From NCBI GenBank assembly GCA_048270425.1, contig JBLWSY010000008.1, forward strand, positions 81,628 through 145,627: a stretch of DNA of 64,000 nucleotides. Reading direction: 5' to 3'. Source of the stretch: Oceanospirillum sp048270425. Lineage in GTDB: Bacteria; Pseudomonadota; Gammaproteobacteria; Pseudomonadales; Halomonadaceae. Under the pieces are notes generated by a model, which was not told the origin of the DNA, did no database searches, and was given only the letters and a program-made list of their open reading frames with translations. This document shows positions 7,617 to 16,333 of this stretch, piece by piece (the first letter of the stretch is position 1; each line of letters starts with the position of its first letter). Both the position numbers and the translations under genes were made by a program.

Positions 7617-9671
7617 CTAATCTAACGCCACACCCCGCCCCTCCGGCAGATTCAAGGCCAACAGCTGACGTTCATTATCATCCAAAAGTCGGGCCGGACG
7701 ATTGGCCATCATGTCGTAAACCACGCCGTATTCCAGTACGCGCTGAACATAGATACGGGTTTCTTCGTAAGGAATCACTTCTACCCAGATATCCAGCGGC
7801 AGATGGCCGCGCTTTTTCAGCCAGCTTTTCACCCGATACGGTCCGGCGTTATAGGCGGCAGTGGCATAGATACGGCTGCCATCAAAACGATCCAGCATCT
7901 GCGCCAGATAAGCGGTGCCCAGTGCAATATTGGTCGCTGGGTTATAAAGCTCTTTGGTTTTCTTCAGGCTCTGACGTATCTTTTTAGCGGTCTGTTTTGC
8001 CGTCTTCGGCATCAGCTGCATCAGCCCCATAGCGCCCACACCGGAACGCGCCAGCGGATTGAAGGCGCTTTCCTGACGGGTAATGGATAACGCCCAGTTC
8101 AGGGGAATTTTCTGCTTGTCAGAGAATTGCTGATAAAGATCGGCATATTCCAGCGGAAATCTCAGTTGCAGGTCATTCCACTTGCGGATCAGCGCCGCTC
8201 CGGCAATCGCCTGAGAGTGCCACTGCCAACTACCCGCCAGATGGGACAACGCGTATTTCTGCTCGTCATCTAAGGTCGGGAACAGTAGATTCCATTCCTG
8301 ACGGGCGTATTCAAACTCTTCCAGCTGCACCAGCTCGTACATACGGCGAACCGATGGCAACAGCAGAAGTCCCTGCTGCAAACTGGCCGAGAACGATGCT
8401 GGTTCATAGTTCAGATTAAACGGCTGTCCCAGCTGTTCAGAAGCCAGAAAACCGTAATAGCTACGATCTACCGCGATCTCTGCAAACAGATTGTTCTGGG
8501 GCTTGCCGCTAATGTTTTGCGCTGCGACTGCGTGCCAGTAGCGCCAGCGACTGGTGATTTTTTCTTCCTCTGGCAGTTTTGCAATCAGCGCCTGCACTTG
8601 CGGCCAGTTCTGCTGACTTAACGCCAGACGAATGCGCCACTCGGTAATCTCGACATCCTGAAAATCCGGATCGATCTTTGCCACCAGCTCCGGCGCATCA
8701 TCATAGAAACGCAGCGCCAAACGAACCCCCAGATAGTGATTCAGCTCTGTTTTCTCTTCCGGGGTGAAATTCAGATGATCCCTTAAGGTCAACCAGCGGC
8801 GCGCCGCTAAGCGCATATCTTTTTGTGCCAAACGCCGCACGGCGTAGTCAACAATAATGCGATGGGTATGATTGTTCGGGGAGAAGGTTGTCGGCTTCAG
8901 CCAGCGCTCAGGGTTGCTACGCACCTGCCACAACAAACTGGCGTTACGCTTGCCATCCGGCTGATCGATCTTTTTCTCAGCGTATCGCGCCAACGAGAAA
9001 TTACGTTCCCGTACCGCGTTCCAGAAGCGAATCTCAGCAACCGGCGAGGTCAATCCACCACGGCGCTGCCAGTAGGCAAAAACAGAATCACAGCTTTTGG
9101 GTTGTGACTCCCCCTGCACCCAGAGATCGGCCACCTTTTCCAGCTGAGTTGCCAGAATACCCTGCTTCATCTCCGCTTTCAGCATCAGACATTTGTAATG
9201 ACTGCCTCTTGGCTGAAACAGTTGATAAGCCTGACGGTAACCTGCCCAGTCATCCCTGGCGGCCAGCGTATTCAGCCACTTCTGCTGCAGACTTTCTGTC
9301 ACCGGCAGGTGCATATTCTGTTCAACAAAGCGATTGATCTGTTCTGCACTGAGCGATTCCAGCTGCTGAGAGATCACCTGAGCTTCCAGATAGGGCTTTA
9401 AGGGATAGGCATCCAGTGCATCCAGATTCTGACGCACCTGAGACAAACGGCCCTTGGCCACCTGATCGGAAAGTTGTTCGAATAGCTGACGCTGTTCCGC
9501 CAGTTGGGCGTTGTTATGGAGGGCTGCCGAAACCGGCTGGGAAACAACAAGTAACGCTGCTGCCGTACCCAAGAGTTGTTTACGGCCAAAAAGGATGGCT
9601 CGGGAAATAAAATTCAATCTGCGGGCTTGCCTGAGCCAGGCGGGCAGCCGGCTCTGCGTCTGATGCTGCAT
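7617..9671 (-). CDS. slt: Soluble lytic murein transglycosylase (Slt70 family)
   Basis: 684 residues. Cleaves the MurNAc-GlcNAc bond of peptidoglycan in the periplasm with formation of 1,6-anhydroMurNAc. The N-terminus has a basic stretch and then a hydrophobic segment ending in SQPVSAAL, a plausible Sec signal, although about 30 residues precede it, so the true start might be internal. A long helical repeat region (about 60-480) is the superhelical U-domain. The C-terminal SLT domain has the catalytic glutamate at residue 534 in RQESAFNP, then GAMGLMQLMP and AAYNAGPYRV. Length fits Slt70 plus the long N-terminus. The assigned ATG has AAGGAG 8 bases upstream. Confidence 0.93.
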   Translation of the reverse strand: MQHQTQSRLPAWLRQARRLNFISRAILFGRKQLLGTAAALLVVSQPVSAALHNNAQLAEQRQLFEQLSDQVAKGRLSQVRQNLDALDAYPLKPYLEAQVISQQLESLSAEQINRFVEQNMHLPVTESLQQKWLNTLAARDDWAGYRQAYQLFQPRGSHYKCLMLKAEMKQGILATQLEKVADLWVQGESQPKSCDSVFAYWQRRGGLTSPVAEIRFWNAVRERNFSLARYAEKKIDQPDGKRNASLLWQVRSNPERWLKPTTFSPNNHTHRIIVDYAVRRLAQKDMRLAARRWLTLRDHLNFTPEEKTELNHYLGVRLALRFYDDAPELVAKIDPDFQDVEITEWRIRLALSQQNWPQVQALIAKLPEEEKITSRWRYWHAVAAQNISGKPQNNLFAEIAVDRSYYGFLASEQLGQPFNLNYEPASFSASLQQGLLLLPSVRRMYELVQLEEFEYARQEWNLLFPTLDDEQKYALSHLAGSWQWHSQAIAGAALIRKWNDLQLRFPLEYADLYQQFSDKQKIPLNWALSITRQESAFNPLARSGVGAMGLMQLMPKTAKQTAKKIRQSLKKTKELYNPATNIALGTAYLAQMLDRFDGSRIYATAAYNAGPYRVKSWLKKRGHLPLDIWVEVIPYEETRIYVQRVLEYGVVYDMMANRPARLLDDNERQLLALNLPEGRGVALD

Positions 9672-10078
9672 CGGTGTCTCCTTAACGCTCCCTGAAACCT
9701 GACCCCGTTTAGAGACCAGCCGCTATCCTGAAACCTTTCCTTGGGTATAAATATCCTTAACTACAGGATCTGAATTTCCCACTGAAAGAGACACATCAAC
9801 ACGCGATAACGGACGTTCAGCTTTAGTAAAATCAGTCTGAAAACCTGACGTTCAAATAATAATGTAAGAGAAATATAACAATAGCTCAAACACAGGTTTC
9901 AAAAGAGTCTACAAAAAAGCGTGCCCGGATGACATAACCCCATAAAAATAAACCTGAAACCGCTAAAAGCTGCTTCAGGTTTGCTTATATGTCCTACTTT
10001 GCTCTACGCAGAACTCTTACCGTGCTTTTGTTCAGACAAACCGGACAATGCATTACTGCAAATATCCGCCGGAAGCCT
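9672..10078. other. Intergenic region between hutG end and slt start
   Basis: About 400 bases with no credible gene. The left half is A+T-rich and should hold the minus-strand slt promoter; no single -35/-10 pair stands out. The right part holds the hut operon terminator (annotated separately) and about 100 bases of trailer after the hutG stop. Confidence 0.6.
9950..9982 (-). terminator. Probable terminator of the hut operon
   Basis: Inverted repeat AAACCTGAA / TTCAGGTTT with a 15-base loop. On the minus strand it is followed by a U-rich tract (ATTTTTAT). It lies about 100 bases downstream of the hutG stop, the last gene of the operon. Confidence 0.7.
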
Positions 10079-11080
10079 TTAATCTGTTGCCCGGGTCAGT
10101 TCCTGACTAATCTCCGCCACCAGTCTGGCGGCCAGTTTGGCGGTGCGCTGATCTTCATCCAGCAGCGGGTTACACTCCGCGATATCCGTCAGTACCACCG
10201 GGACATTCGCTGCAGCGGCTTCTTGCAGGATCAGGCGGATGATTTCACACCCGATCACCGCATCCAGCCCCAAAACGGACGGCGCGCTGACACCCGGAGC
10301 TACGGCCACGCTGAATGCATCCAGACAGATCGTCAGATAGAGATAATCCAGCTCTGCCAGATAGTCTTTTATGTCCTGTCGAATGGCTTCCAGATCTGTG
10401 GCTTTACAGTCACGGTCCAGGCGCCATTTAACGCCCTGCTCTCCGGCAAATTCAAACAACGCCTGAGTATTAGCGGTTTCGTTGACGCCAATGCAGTAGT
10501 AATTAAATTCTTTGTTATTGGCATGACACCATTGAGCAATCTGGCGAAACGGCGTGCCTGAACTGGACTGAATATCCGGATTACGCAGATCCAGATGCGC
10601 ATCCAGATTGACAATACCAATACGGGCACTCTTCTCTTTAGCGTAAATATGCTGTGCCACGCCCTGATAACTACCCCAGGCGATCTCATGGCCACCGCCC
10701 AGTACAACAGGCTTTAGCCCATTATCCAGCAAGAAGGTAATTTTAGCCGCCAGTTCACTTTGCGCGAGTTCCATAGAAGCATCATCACAACGGATATCAC
10801 CGGCATCCCAAGCTTTAACCGGCAGGTGCCAGGCAGCATTGGATAATGCCCGACGAATGGCTGCAGGGCCTTCTTTGGCTCCCTGTCGCCCTTTATTCCT
10901 GCGTACACCTTCATCACAGGCAAAACCCAGAATGGCGATAGCATTTGGCTCAAAACCATCCGTCTCAAAAGCATCCGCGGGTAATGGGCTGATTTCCTGA
11001 TGCCAGCGCGTGCTGACACCAGTCTCTTCACTATCAACCCGACCAGCCCATACCGTCATATCTGCGGGGATATAGGTCAT
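10079..11080 (-). CDS. hutG: Formimidoylglutamase
   Basis: 333 residues of the arginase/agmatinase fold. Hydrolyses N-formimidoyl-L-glutamate to glutamate and formamide, the last step of the five-nitrogen-saving form of histidine breakdown. Metal-binding arginase motifs are visible: GGGHEIAWGSY, NLDAHLDLR and CLDAFSVAVAPGVSAP, which should supply the binuclear Mn site. Its ATG overlaps the hutI stop by 4 bases (ATGA), with GGAG upstream, so translation is coupled. It is the distal gene of hutH-U-I-G. An HutE/HutF-type pathway is less likely because the arginase motifs and VAPGVSAP are typical of HutG. Confidence 0.93.
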   Translation of the reverse strand: MTYIPADMTVWAGRVDSEETGVSTRWHQEISPLPADAFETDGFEPNAIAILGFACDEGVRRNKGRQGAKEGPAAIRRALSNAAWHLPVKAWDAGDIRCDDASMELAQSELAAKITFLLDNGLKPVVLGGGHEIAWGSYQGVAQHIYAKEKSARIGIVNLDAHLDLRNPDIQSSSGTPFRQIAQWCHANNKEFNYYCIGVNETANTQALFEFAGEQGVKWRLDRDCKATDLEAIRQDIKDYLAELDYLYLTICLDAFSVAVAPGVSAPSVLGLDAVIGCEIIRLILQEAAAANVPVVLTDIAECNPLLDEDQRTAKLAARLVAEISQELTRATD

Positions 11081-12366
11081 TGACTCACTCCGTTTCTTTT
11101 CGCGTCTTGCCCCGCCAGCCAGATTTTTGACGGACGATGCATATTAATGCCATAGCTGAGTTCACTGGGGTGCTCGATTGGCCACAACACAAGATCCGCG
11201 TCATAACCCACTTTAAGCACACCTTTGCTGCTTTCTAACCCCAATGCCTTTGCGCCATGACAGGTGGTGCCGGCCAGTGCCTGCTCCGGTGTCAGTCCAA
11301 ATAACACACAGCTCTGATTCATCGAGAGCAGCAAAGATGCTATGGGAGATGTTCCCGGATTCAGGTCCGTGGAGACTGCCACCGGAATATTATGTTCAAA
11401 CAAGGCTTTTATCGGTGGCAGTTGAGTCTCTTTCAGACAATAGAAGGCTCCCGGCAGCATCACTGCAACGGTTCCGGCCTGCTTTAATACCGGTAAATCT
11501 TCTTCAGCAAGATACTCCAGATGATCGACTGACAAGGCATTAAACTCTGCCGCCAGTACCGCGCCTTTGAGATCACTCAGCTGCTCAACATGCCCTTTTA
11601 CCGGCAAGCCGTGTTTTACCGCGGCTTCAAATAAACGTCGGGTTTGCTCGGGTAAAAAACCAATACCTTCACAGAACACATCCACAGCATCGGCCAGTTT
11701 CTGCTCTGCCACTAAGGGCAGCATTTCATTGATCACAATATCCAGATAGGCATCCGGGTCATGTTTGTACTCTGCAGGAACCGCATGAGCTCCCAGAAAG
11801 GTTCGCTTGACCGTCAGCCCGGTATGTTCTGCCAGCTGACCCGCCACCCTCAGCATTCTCAGCTCAGTTTCTGTATCAAGGCCATATCCAGATTTGATCT
11901 CAACCGTTGTCACGCCTTCAGCCATAAGGCGCTGCAAACGCTTCAGGCCTGAAGCAAACAGTTCTTCGTCAGAAGCCGCTCTGGTGGCGGTCACCGTACT
12001 GACAATGCCGCCACCTTTACGGGCGATCTCTTCATAAGACACCCCCTGTAAACGCCACTCAAATTCACGGGCACGACTGCCGCCATAAACCAGATGCGTA
12101 TGGCAATCAATCAGCCCCGGTGTCAGCCAGCCTCTCTGTCCGTCAAGCCGCTCAGTCGCTTCAAACTCCGGGGCTTCTGCTGCTTTCCCGACCCAGCTGA
12201 TACGCCCTGCGGTGACAGCCAGCATACCATTCTCTATCTGACCATAGTGCGATGCTGAGCCTGAAATGTCGTAATCCATGGTCGCTAAAGACACATTGTG
12301 TATTAACAGGTCGCAACGATGAGAGCCGGTATTGTTTTGATTAACCACGGTATCCGATATTGTCAT
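11077..12366 (-). CDS. hutI: Imidazolonepropionase
   Basis: 429 residues of the amidohydrolase superfamily. Opens the ring of 4-imidazolone-5-propionate to give N-formimidoyl-L-glutamate. The metal ligands His89 and His91 sit in GLIDCHTHLVYGG. EFEWRLQGVSYEEIARKGGG follows, a highly typical HutI stretch, then KSGYGLD, HAVP, KGHVEQL and STDLNPGTSP carrying further active-site residues. Length matches the family (about 400-420). About 230 bases separate it from hutU, and this gap holds a hairpin, so its level may be set separately from the upstream genes. Confidence 0.96.
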   Translation of the reverse strand: MTISDTVVNQNNTGSHRCDLLIHNVSLATMDYDISGSASHYGQIENGMLAVTAGRISWVGKAAEAPEFEATERLDGQRGWLTPGLIDCHTHLVYGGSRAREFEWRLQGVSYEEIARKGGGIVSTVTATRAASDEELFASGLKRLQRLMAEGVTTVEIKSGYGLDTETELRMLRVAGQLAEHTGLTVKRTFLGAHAVPAEYKHDPDAYLDIVINEMLPLVAEQKLADAVDVFCEGIGFLPEQTRRLFEAAVKHGLPVKGHVEQLSDLKGAVLAAEFNALSVDHLEYLAEEDLPVLKQAGTVAVMLPGAFYCLKETQLPPIKALFEHNIPVAVSTDLNPGTSPIASLLLSMNQSCVLFGLTPEQALAGTTCHGAKALGLESSKGVLKVGYDADLVLWPIEHPSELSYGINMHRPSKIWLAGQDAKRNGVSQ

Positions 12367-12544
12367 GAGGCAATCTCTTTATTATCGCTTTTTGAATATA
12401 TCTTTTAAAGCCTGATCATTGTCTGCAAGGCACAAAATTTTTCACAGGACTGTATGTATAAACGTCCATGCAAGTTTAAAGGATGAGACACTGGGGACGA
12501 AGGCTACAGAGTGAGGATGTTCTGGTTTGCAGGTGATGCTGATT

Positions 12545-12577
12545 CAGAATACCATCCGTTAAACGGACGGCATTCTG
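12545..12577 (-). promoter_or_regulatory. Intercistronic hairpin between hutU and hutI
   Basis: Two 16-base arms face each other (12545-12560 and 12562-12577). As minus-strand RNA the arms pair throughout with two G-U wobbles, while as plus-strand RNA those positions are mismatches, so selection appears to be on the hut transcript. No U-run follows, so it is more likely a 3'-end-stabilising or attenuating hairpin than a full terminator. Confidence 0.55.
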
Positions 12578-12595
12578 AGACTGTCTATCAGAGGT

Positions 12596-14608
12596 TTAAA
12601 ACTTCAAACCTTCAAGCAAGCCATCATCAACCTGGTTTGCCAGAGTCACTTTCAGTTTAGGCGTGCGTTCCATCTCACGCTGAATGGCGAAATTGGCTTC
12701 TTTATTCCGGGCCCAGCTGCGTCGTGCGATGCCGTTGTTTACGTCAAAGAAGAGCATATTTTTCAGTCGACGCTCAGCGGCTTCAGAACCATCCAGCAGC
12801 ATACCAAAACCACCGTTGATCACTTCACCCCAGCCAACACCACCGCCGTTGTGAATCGATACCCAGGTTGCCCCCCGGAAGCCATCGCCAATCACGTTAT
12901 GAATCGCCATATCCGCGGTAAAGCGGCTGCCATCATAGATATTTGACGTTTCACGGTAAGGAGAGTCGGTGCCACTCACATCGTGATGATCACGGCCTAA
13001 TACCACAGGCCCAATCTCACCGGCGTTGATGGCATCATTAAAGGCTTTGGCAATTTCAGCCCGGCCCTGTGCATCGGCATAGAGGATACGAGCCTGTGAG
13101 CCGACCACGAGTTTGTTCTGTTTCGCGTCCCTGATCCAGGTGATGTTGTCCTGCATCTGCTGCTGAATCTCTTCCGGAGAATCCCGCATGATGCGTTCCA
13201 GCACCTTGGCGGCAATCTCATCGGTTTTATCCAGGTCATCCGGATTCCCTGAGGTACAAACCCAGCGGAAGGGGCCAAAACCATAGTCAAAACACATCGG
13301 CCCAAGGATATCCTGAACATAAGACGGATATTTGAAGTCGATACCGTTTTCAGCCATCACATCACCGCCTGCCCGTGACGCTTCAAGCAGGAAGGCATTA
13401 CCGTAATCGAAGAAATAGGTGCCCTTAGCCGTATGCTTATTGACCGCATCGGCGTGCCGTTTCAGAGTGGCCTGTACTTTTTCTTTAAAGACTTCCGGCT
13501 CTTCACGGATCAGGCGGTTTGATTCTTCGTAGCTGATATCCACAGGGTAGTAACCACCGGACCAGGGGTTATGCAGCGAGGTCTGGTCAGAACCTAAATG
13601 AACGAAGATATCTTCAGCCAGGAAGCTTTCCCAAACGTCTACGACGTTACCAATAAAGGCGATGGAGACAACTTCTTCGTTCTCCTGTGCTTTGCGAACA
13701 CGGGCAACCAGATCCGGCATATTATCAACCAGTTCGTCTACCCAGCCCTGCTCATGGCGCTTGATCGCCGCTTTAGGGTTCACCTCTGCACAAACAGTAA
13801 TACAGTCAGCAATGTTACCCGCTTTAGGCTGAGCACCACTCATACCGCCCAGACCTGCGGTTAAGAAGATCTTACCTTTCGGGCTTTCGCCTTTATTCAG
13901 AACTTTACGGAAGGCATTCATCACCGTAATCGTTGTACCGTGAACAATGCCCTGCGGACCAATGTACATAAAGGATCCGGCGGTCATCTGGCCGTATTGG
14001 GTCACACCCAGAGCATTGAATTTTTCCCAATCATCCGGTTTGGAGTAGTTCGGGATCATCATGCCGTTCGTCACAACGACTCTTGGTGCCTCTTCAGAAG
14101 AAGGGAACAGACCCATCGGGTGTCCGGAATACATGTGCAGCGTCTGGTCCGATTCCATTTCACTCAGATACTTCATCGTCAGAAGATACTGAGCCCAGTT
14201 CTGGAATACCGCGCCATTGCCGCCATAGGTGATCAGTTCTTCCGGATGCTGAGCCACCGCAGGATCTAAGTTATTGTCGATCATCAGCATGATCGCAGCG
14301 GCCTGCTGGCACTTAGCCGGATAATCCTCGATTGAGCGCGCTTTCAATGAGTGCTTTGGCTTGAAGCGGTACATATAGATCCGGCCATAGTCGTTCAGCT
14401 CTTTCGCGAACTCAGGCGCCAGCTCTGCATGCCACTCTTTCGGGAAGTAACGTAGCGCATTACGCACGGCCAGCTGTTTTTCTTCCGGACTTAAAATATC
14501 TTTTCGTTTCGGTGCCCGGTTGGCGTTTTCCGGGTACGGCTTTGCAGCGGGTAAACTCGCAGGGATGCCTTGCTTAATCGTTTGTTGAAAAAGATGGATA
14601 TCATTCAT
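12596..14608 (-). CDS. hutU: Urocanate hydratase, long form
   Basis: 670 residues. Adds water to urocanate to give 4-imidazolone-5-propionate using tightly bound NAD+ as an electrophile. Typical urocanase stretches are TYGGNGAVFQNWAQY, YSGHPMGLFPS, FLTAGLGGMSGAQPKAGN (dinucleotide site), LGSDQTSLHNPW, DYGFGPFRWVCTSG and HNGGGVGWGEV. It is about 110 residues longer than the common bacterial enzyme (about 555), having an N-terminal extension (KRKDILSPEEKQLAVRNALR) and internal insertions like the long animal-type urocanases (about 676). AAGGAG lies 10 bases before the ATG; it follows hutH by 28 bases. Confidence 0.95.
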   Translation of the reverse strand: MNDIHLFQQTIKQGIPASLPAAKPYPENANRAPKRKDILSPEEKQLAVRNALRYFPKEWHAELAPEFAKELNDYGRIYMYRFKPKHSLKARSIEDYPAKCQQAAAIMLMIDNNLDPAVAQHPEELITYGGNGAVFQNWAQYLLTMKYLSEMESDQTLHMYSGHPMGLFPSSEEAPRVVVTNGMMIPNYSKPDDWEKFNALGVTQYGQMTAGSFMYIGPQGIVHGTTITVMNAFRKVLNKGESPKGKIFLTAGLGGMSGAQPKAGNIADCITVCAEVNPKAAIKRHEQGWVDELVDNMPDLVARVRKAQENEEVVSIAFIGNVVDVWESFLAEDIFVHLGSDQTSLHNPWSGGYYPVDISYEESNRLIREEPEVFKEKVQATLKRHADAVNKHTAKGTYFFDYGNAFLLEASRAGGDVMAENGIDFKYPSYVQDILGPMCFDYGFGPFRWVCTSGNPDDLDKTDEIAAKVLERIMRDSPEEIQQQMQDNITWIRDAKQNKLVVGSQARILYADAQGRAEIAKAFNDAINAGEIGPVVLGRDHHDVSGTDSPYRETSNIYDGSRFTADMAIHNVIGDGFRGATWVSIHNGGGVGWGEVINGGFGMLLDGSEAAERRLKNMLFFDVNNGIARRSWARNKEANFAIQREMERTPKLKVTLANQVDDGLLEGLKF

Positions 14609-14636
14609 TGTCAGCGTCTCCTTATGTTTTCCCGGT

Positions 14637-16148
14637 TTAAGCGTGTTTTACTGGCGAATCGACACAGAGCGCCTGTGTCTGAACCAGCTCGATCATGGCG
14701 TCAATGTCAGGCTTTAGCAGTCGGTCTTCTTCTAATTTGGCGACTTTGCTACGGATAATCTGGTGGTTCTGCTCGATCAGCTCTGAGCAGGTATTTGGGC
14801 GTCTGAAATCGATCGCCTGAGCGGCATACATCAGCTCAATGGCCAGAATTTTGTCCAGATTGCCGAGGATCTGATTGAGCTTACGGCCCGAAATACTGCC
14901 CATAGAGACATGATCTTCCTGCCCCATTGAGGTTGGTACGCTGTCTGCCGATGGCGGGAAGCACAGTGATTTGTTTTCAGTGACTAAAGCTGCGGTGGCA
15001 TATTGAGGAATCATCAGGCCGGAGTTTAAACCACCGGATTCCGTTAACATTCTTGGCAGGCCGTGCATGCCTTCAAGCAGTAAATAACAACGACGATCAG
15101 CAATATTACCCAGCTCAGCCGCTGCGATAGACACATAATCCAAGGCCATCGCCAGAGGTTGACCGTGGAAGCTGCCGCCGGAAATGGCTTCTTCCTGACT
15201 GATCACAATGGGGTTATCTGTCACTGAGTTCATTTCAATCTCAGCTAACTCTTTCAGGTGTTTATAGGCGTTTCGGGATGCACCATGCACCTGAGGAATA
15301 CAACGCAGTGAGTAAGGGTCCTGTACGCGCTCACAGTTGGTATGCGATGCCATATTCTGCGAACCTTCAAAAAAGCCCCGCATTCTGGCAGCAACTTCTA
15401 CGCAACCCGGAAATGGACGAGTCTGGTGCAGTTCTGCTCTGAAAGGTGAAGAACTTCCCTGCATACCTTCAATACTCATAGCGCCTGCTAAATCCGCTAA
15501 ATCCAGCAGGTAGCGCATTTTAACCAGTGCGGTAATGGCGTGAGACAGGATAAATTGAGTGCCATTAATCAGCGCCAGCCCTTCTTTAGCCTCAAGCTCC
15601 ATAGGCGCTAAGTTATGCGCTTTTAACAGAGAAATCGCCGGTACCGTTTCTGCCCCCTGCCAGAACTCACCTTCACCGATTAACGGTAAAAACAGATGTG
15701 AAAGTGGTGCCAAATCCCCTGAAGCACCCACTGAACCCTGCTCGGGTACAACAGGAATCAGATCCAGCTCTAAAAATTTGAGCATTCTCTCAACCACTTC
15801 AAGACGAATACCCGAAAATCCCTGGCTTAATGCATGAATTTTGGTGATCAGCATCAGTTTAGAGATGGATTTGTCGATGGGGTTACCGACGCCAACCGCA
15901 TGGGTGATCAGCAGGTTTTTTTGGAGCAGATTGGTCTCAGCAGGAGAGATCTGGGTATCACACAGAGGGCCAAAACCGGTATTGATGCCATATACCGCAG
16001 AATCTGAGCTGGCCATATGCTCAACATTTTTCCGGCTGGTGTTGATTTTGTCTTTTGCTTCCTGACAAAGCTCAGTTTCAACAGAGCCATTGGCGATGCC
16101 GCTGACCAATTCAACATTAAGTGTGTCTATCCCGTATTTAAACGTCAT
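14637..16148 (-). CDS. hutH: Histidine ammonia-lyase
   Basis: 503 residues. Deaminates L-histidine to urocanate, the entry step of the pathway. The Ala142-Ser143-Gly144 triplet in GSVGASGDLAPLSH cyclises to the MIO electrophile. YGINTGFGPL and SGGSFHGQPLAMALDY are further lyase signatures. Length and MIO position match the family. It is first in the operon. The ribosome binding site GGAG about 10 bases upstream lies inside an inverted repeat (annotated separately), which could tie its expression to RNA folding or protein binding. Confidence 0.97.
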   Translation of the reverse strand: MTFKYGIDTLNVELVSGIANGSVETELCQEAKDKINTSRKNVEHMASSDSAVYGINTGFGPLCDTQISPAETNLLQKNLLITHAVGVGNPIDKSISKLMLITKIHALSQGFSGIRLEVVERMLKFLELDLIPVVPEQGSVGASGDLAPLSHLFLPLIGEGEFWQGAETVPAISLLKAHNLAPMELEAKEGLALINGTQFILSHAITALVKMRYLLDLADLAGAMSIEGMQGSSSPFRAELHQTRPFPGCVEVAARMRGFFEGSQNMASHTNCERVQDPYSLRCIPQVHGASRNAYKHLKELAEIEMNSVTDNPIVISQEEAISGGSFHGQPLAMALDYVSIAAAELGNIADRRCYLLLEGMHGLPRMLTESGGLNSGLMIPQYATAALVTENKSLCFPPSADSVPTSMGQEDHVSMGSISGRKLNQILGNLDKILAIELMYAAQAIDFRRPNTCSELIEQNHQIIRSKVAKLEEDRLLKPDIDAMIELVQTQALCVDSPVKHA

Positions 16149-16151
16149 TTT

Positions 16152-16192
16152 TATAGTTCTCCGGTGAAAATCTAGCTTCTGGGAGAACTATA
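16152..16192 (-). promoter_or_regulatory. Inverted repeat overlapping the hutH ribosome binding site
   Basis: An 11-bp perfect inverted repeat, TATAGTTCTCC at 16152-16162 and GGAGAACTATA at 16182-16192, with a 19-base spacer, directly before the hutH ATG. Read on the minus strand, the proximal arm contains the GGAG ribosome binding site and the distal arm its exact complement. It can be an RNA hairpin hiding the site or a DNA operator for a dimeric regulator. Confidence 0.7.
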
Positions 16193-16246
16193 TCTTGCAA
16201 CTTATGTTTTATAGATAAAGAATATCCGGGCGTTATTCCTGTTTTT

Positions 16247-16300
16247 CCAAACAAAAGCCATCAAACAAAAGTCATCAAACAAAAGTCATCGAACAAAAGG
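16247..16300 (+). repeat. Four 14-bp tandem repeats in the hutH/lysR intergenic region
   Basis: Four consecutive copies of a 14-base unit with consensus TCAAACAAAAGTCA (16247-16260, 16261-16274, 16275-16288 and a shortened copy at 16289-16300). Copies 2 and 3 are identical, the outer ones differ at a few bases. They lie about 35-90 bases upstream of the regulator gene and upstream of hutH on the other strand, so regulator binding is plausible. Confidence 0.85.
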
Positions 16301-16333
16301 CAAGCGCTGCATCGCAGCCAGAGAACTTCTTAT

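Noticed and set aside
9989..10561. Plus-strand open frame of 190 codons
   Set aside because: Lies almost wholly antisense to hutG, with no recognisable motif and no ribosome binding site; a shadow frame.
16247..16300. CRISPR array
   Set aside because: The 14-bp units are directly adjacent without spacers and no cas gene is in the window.
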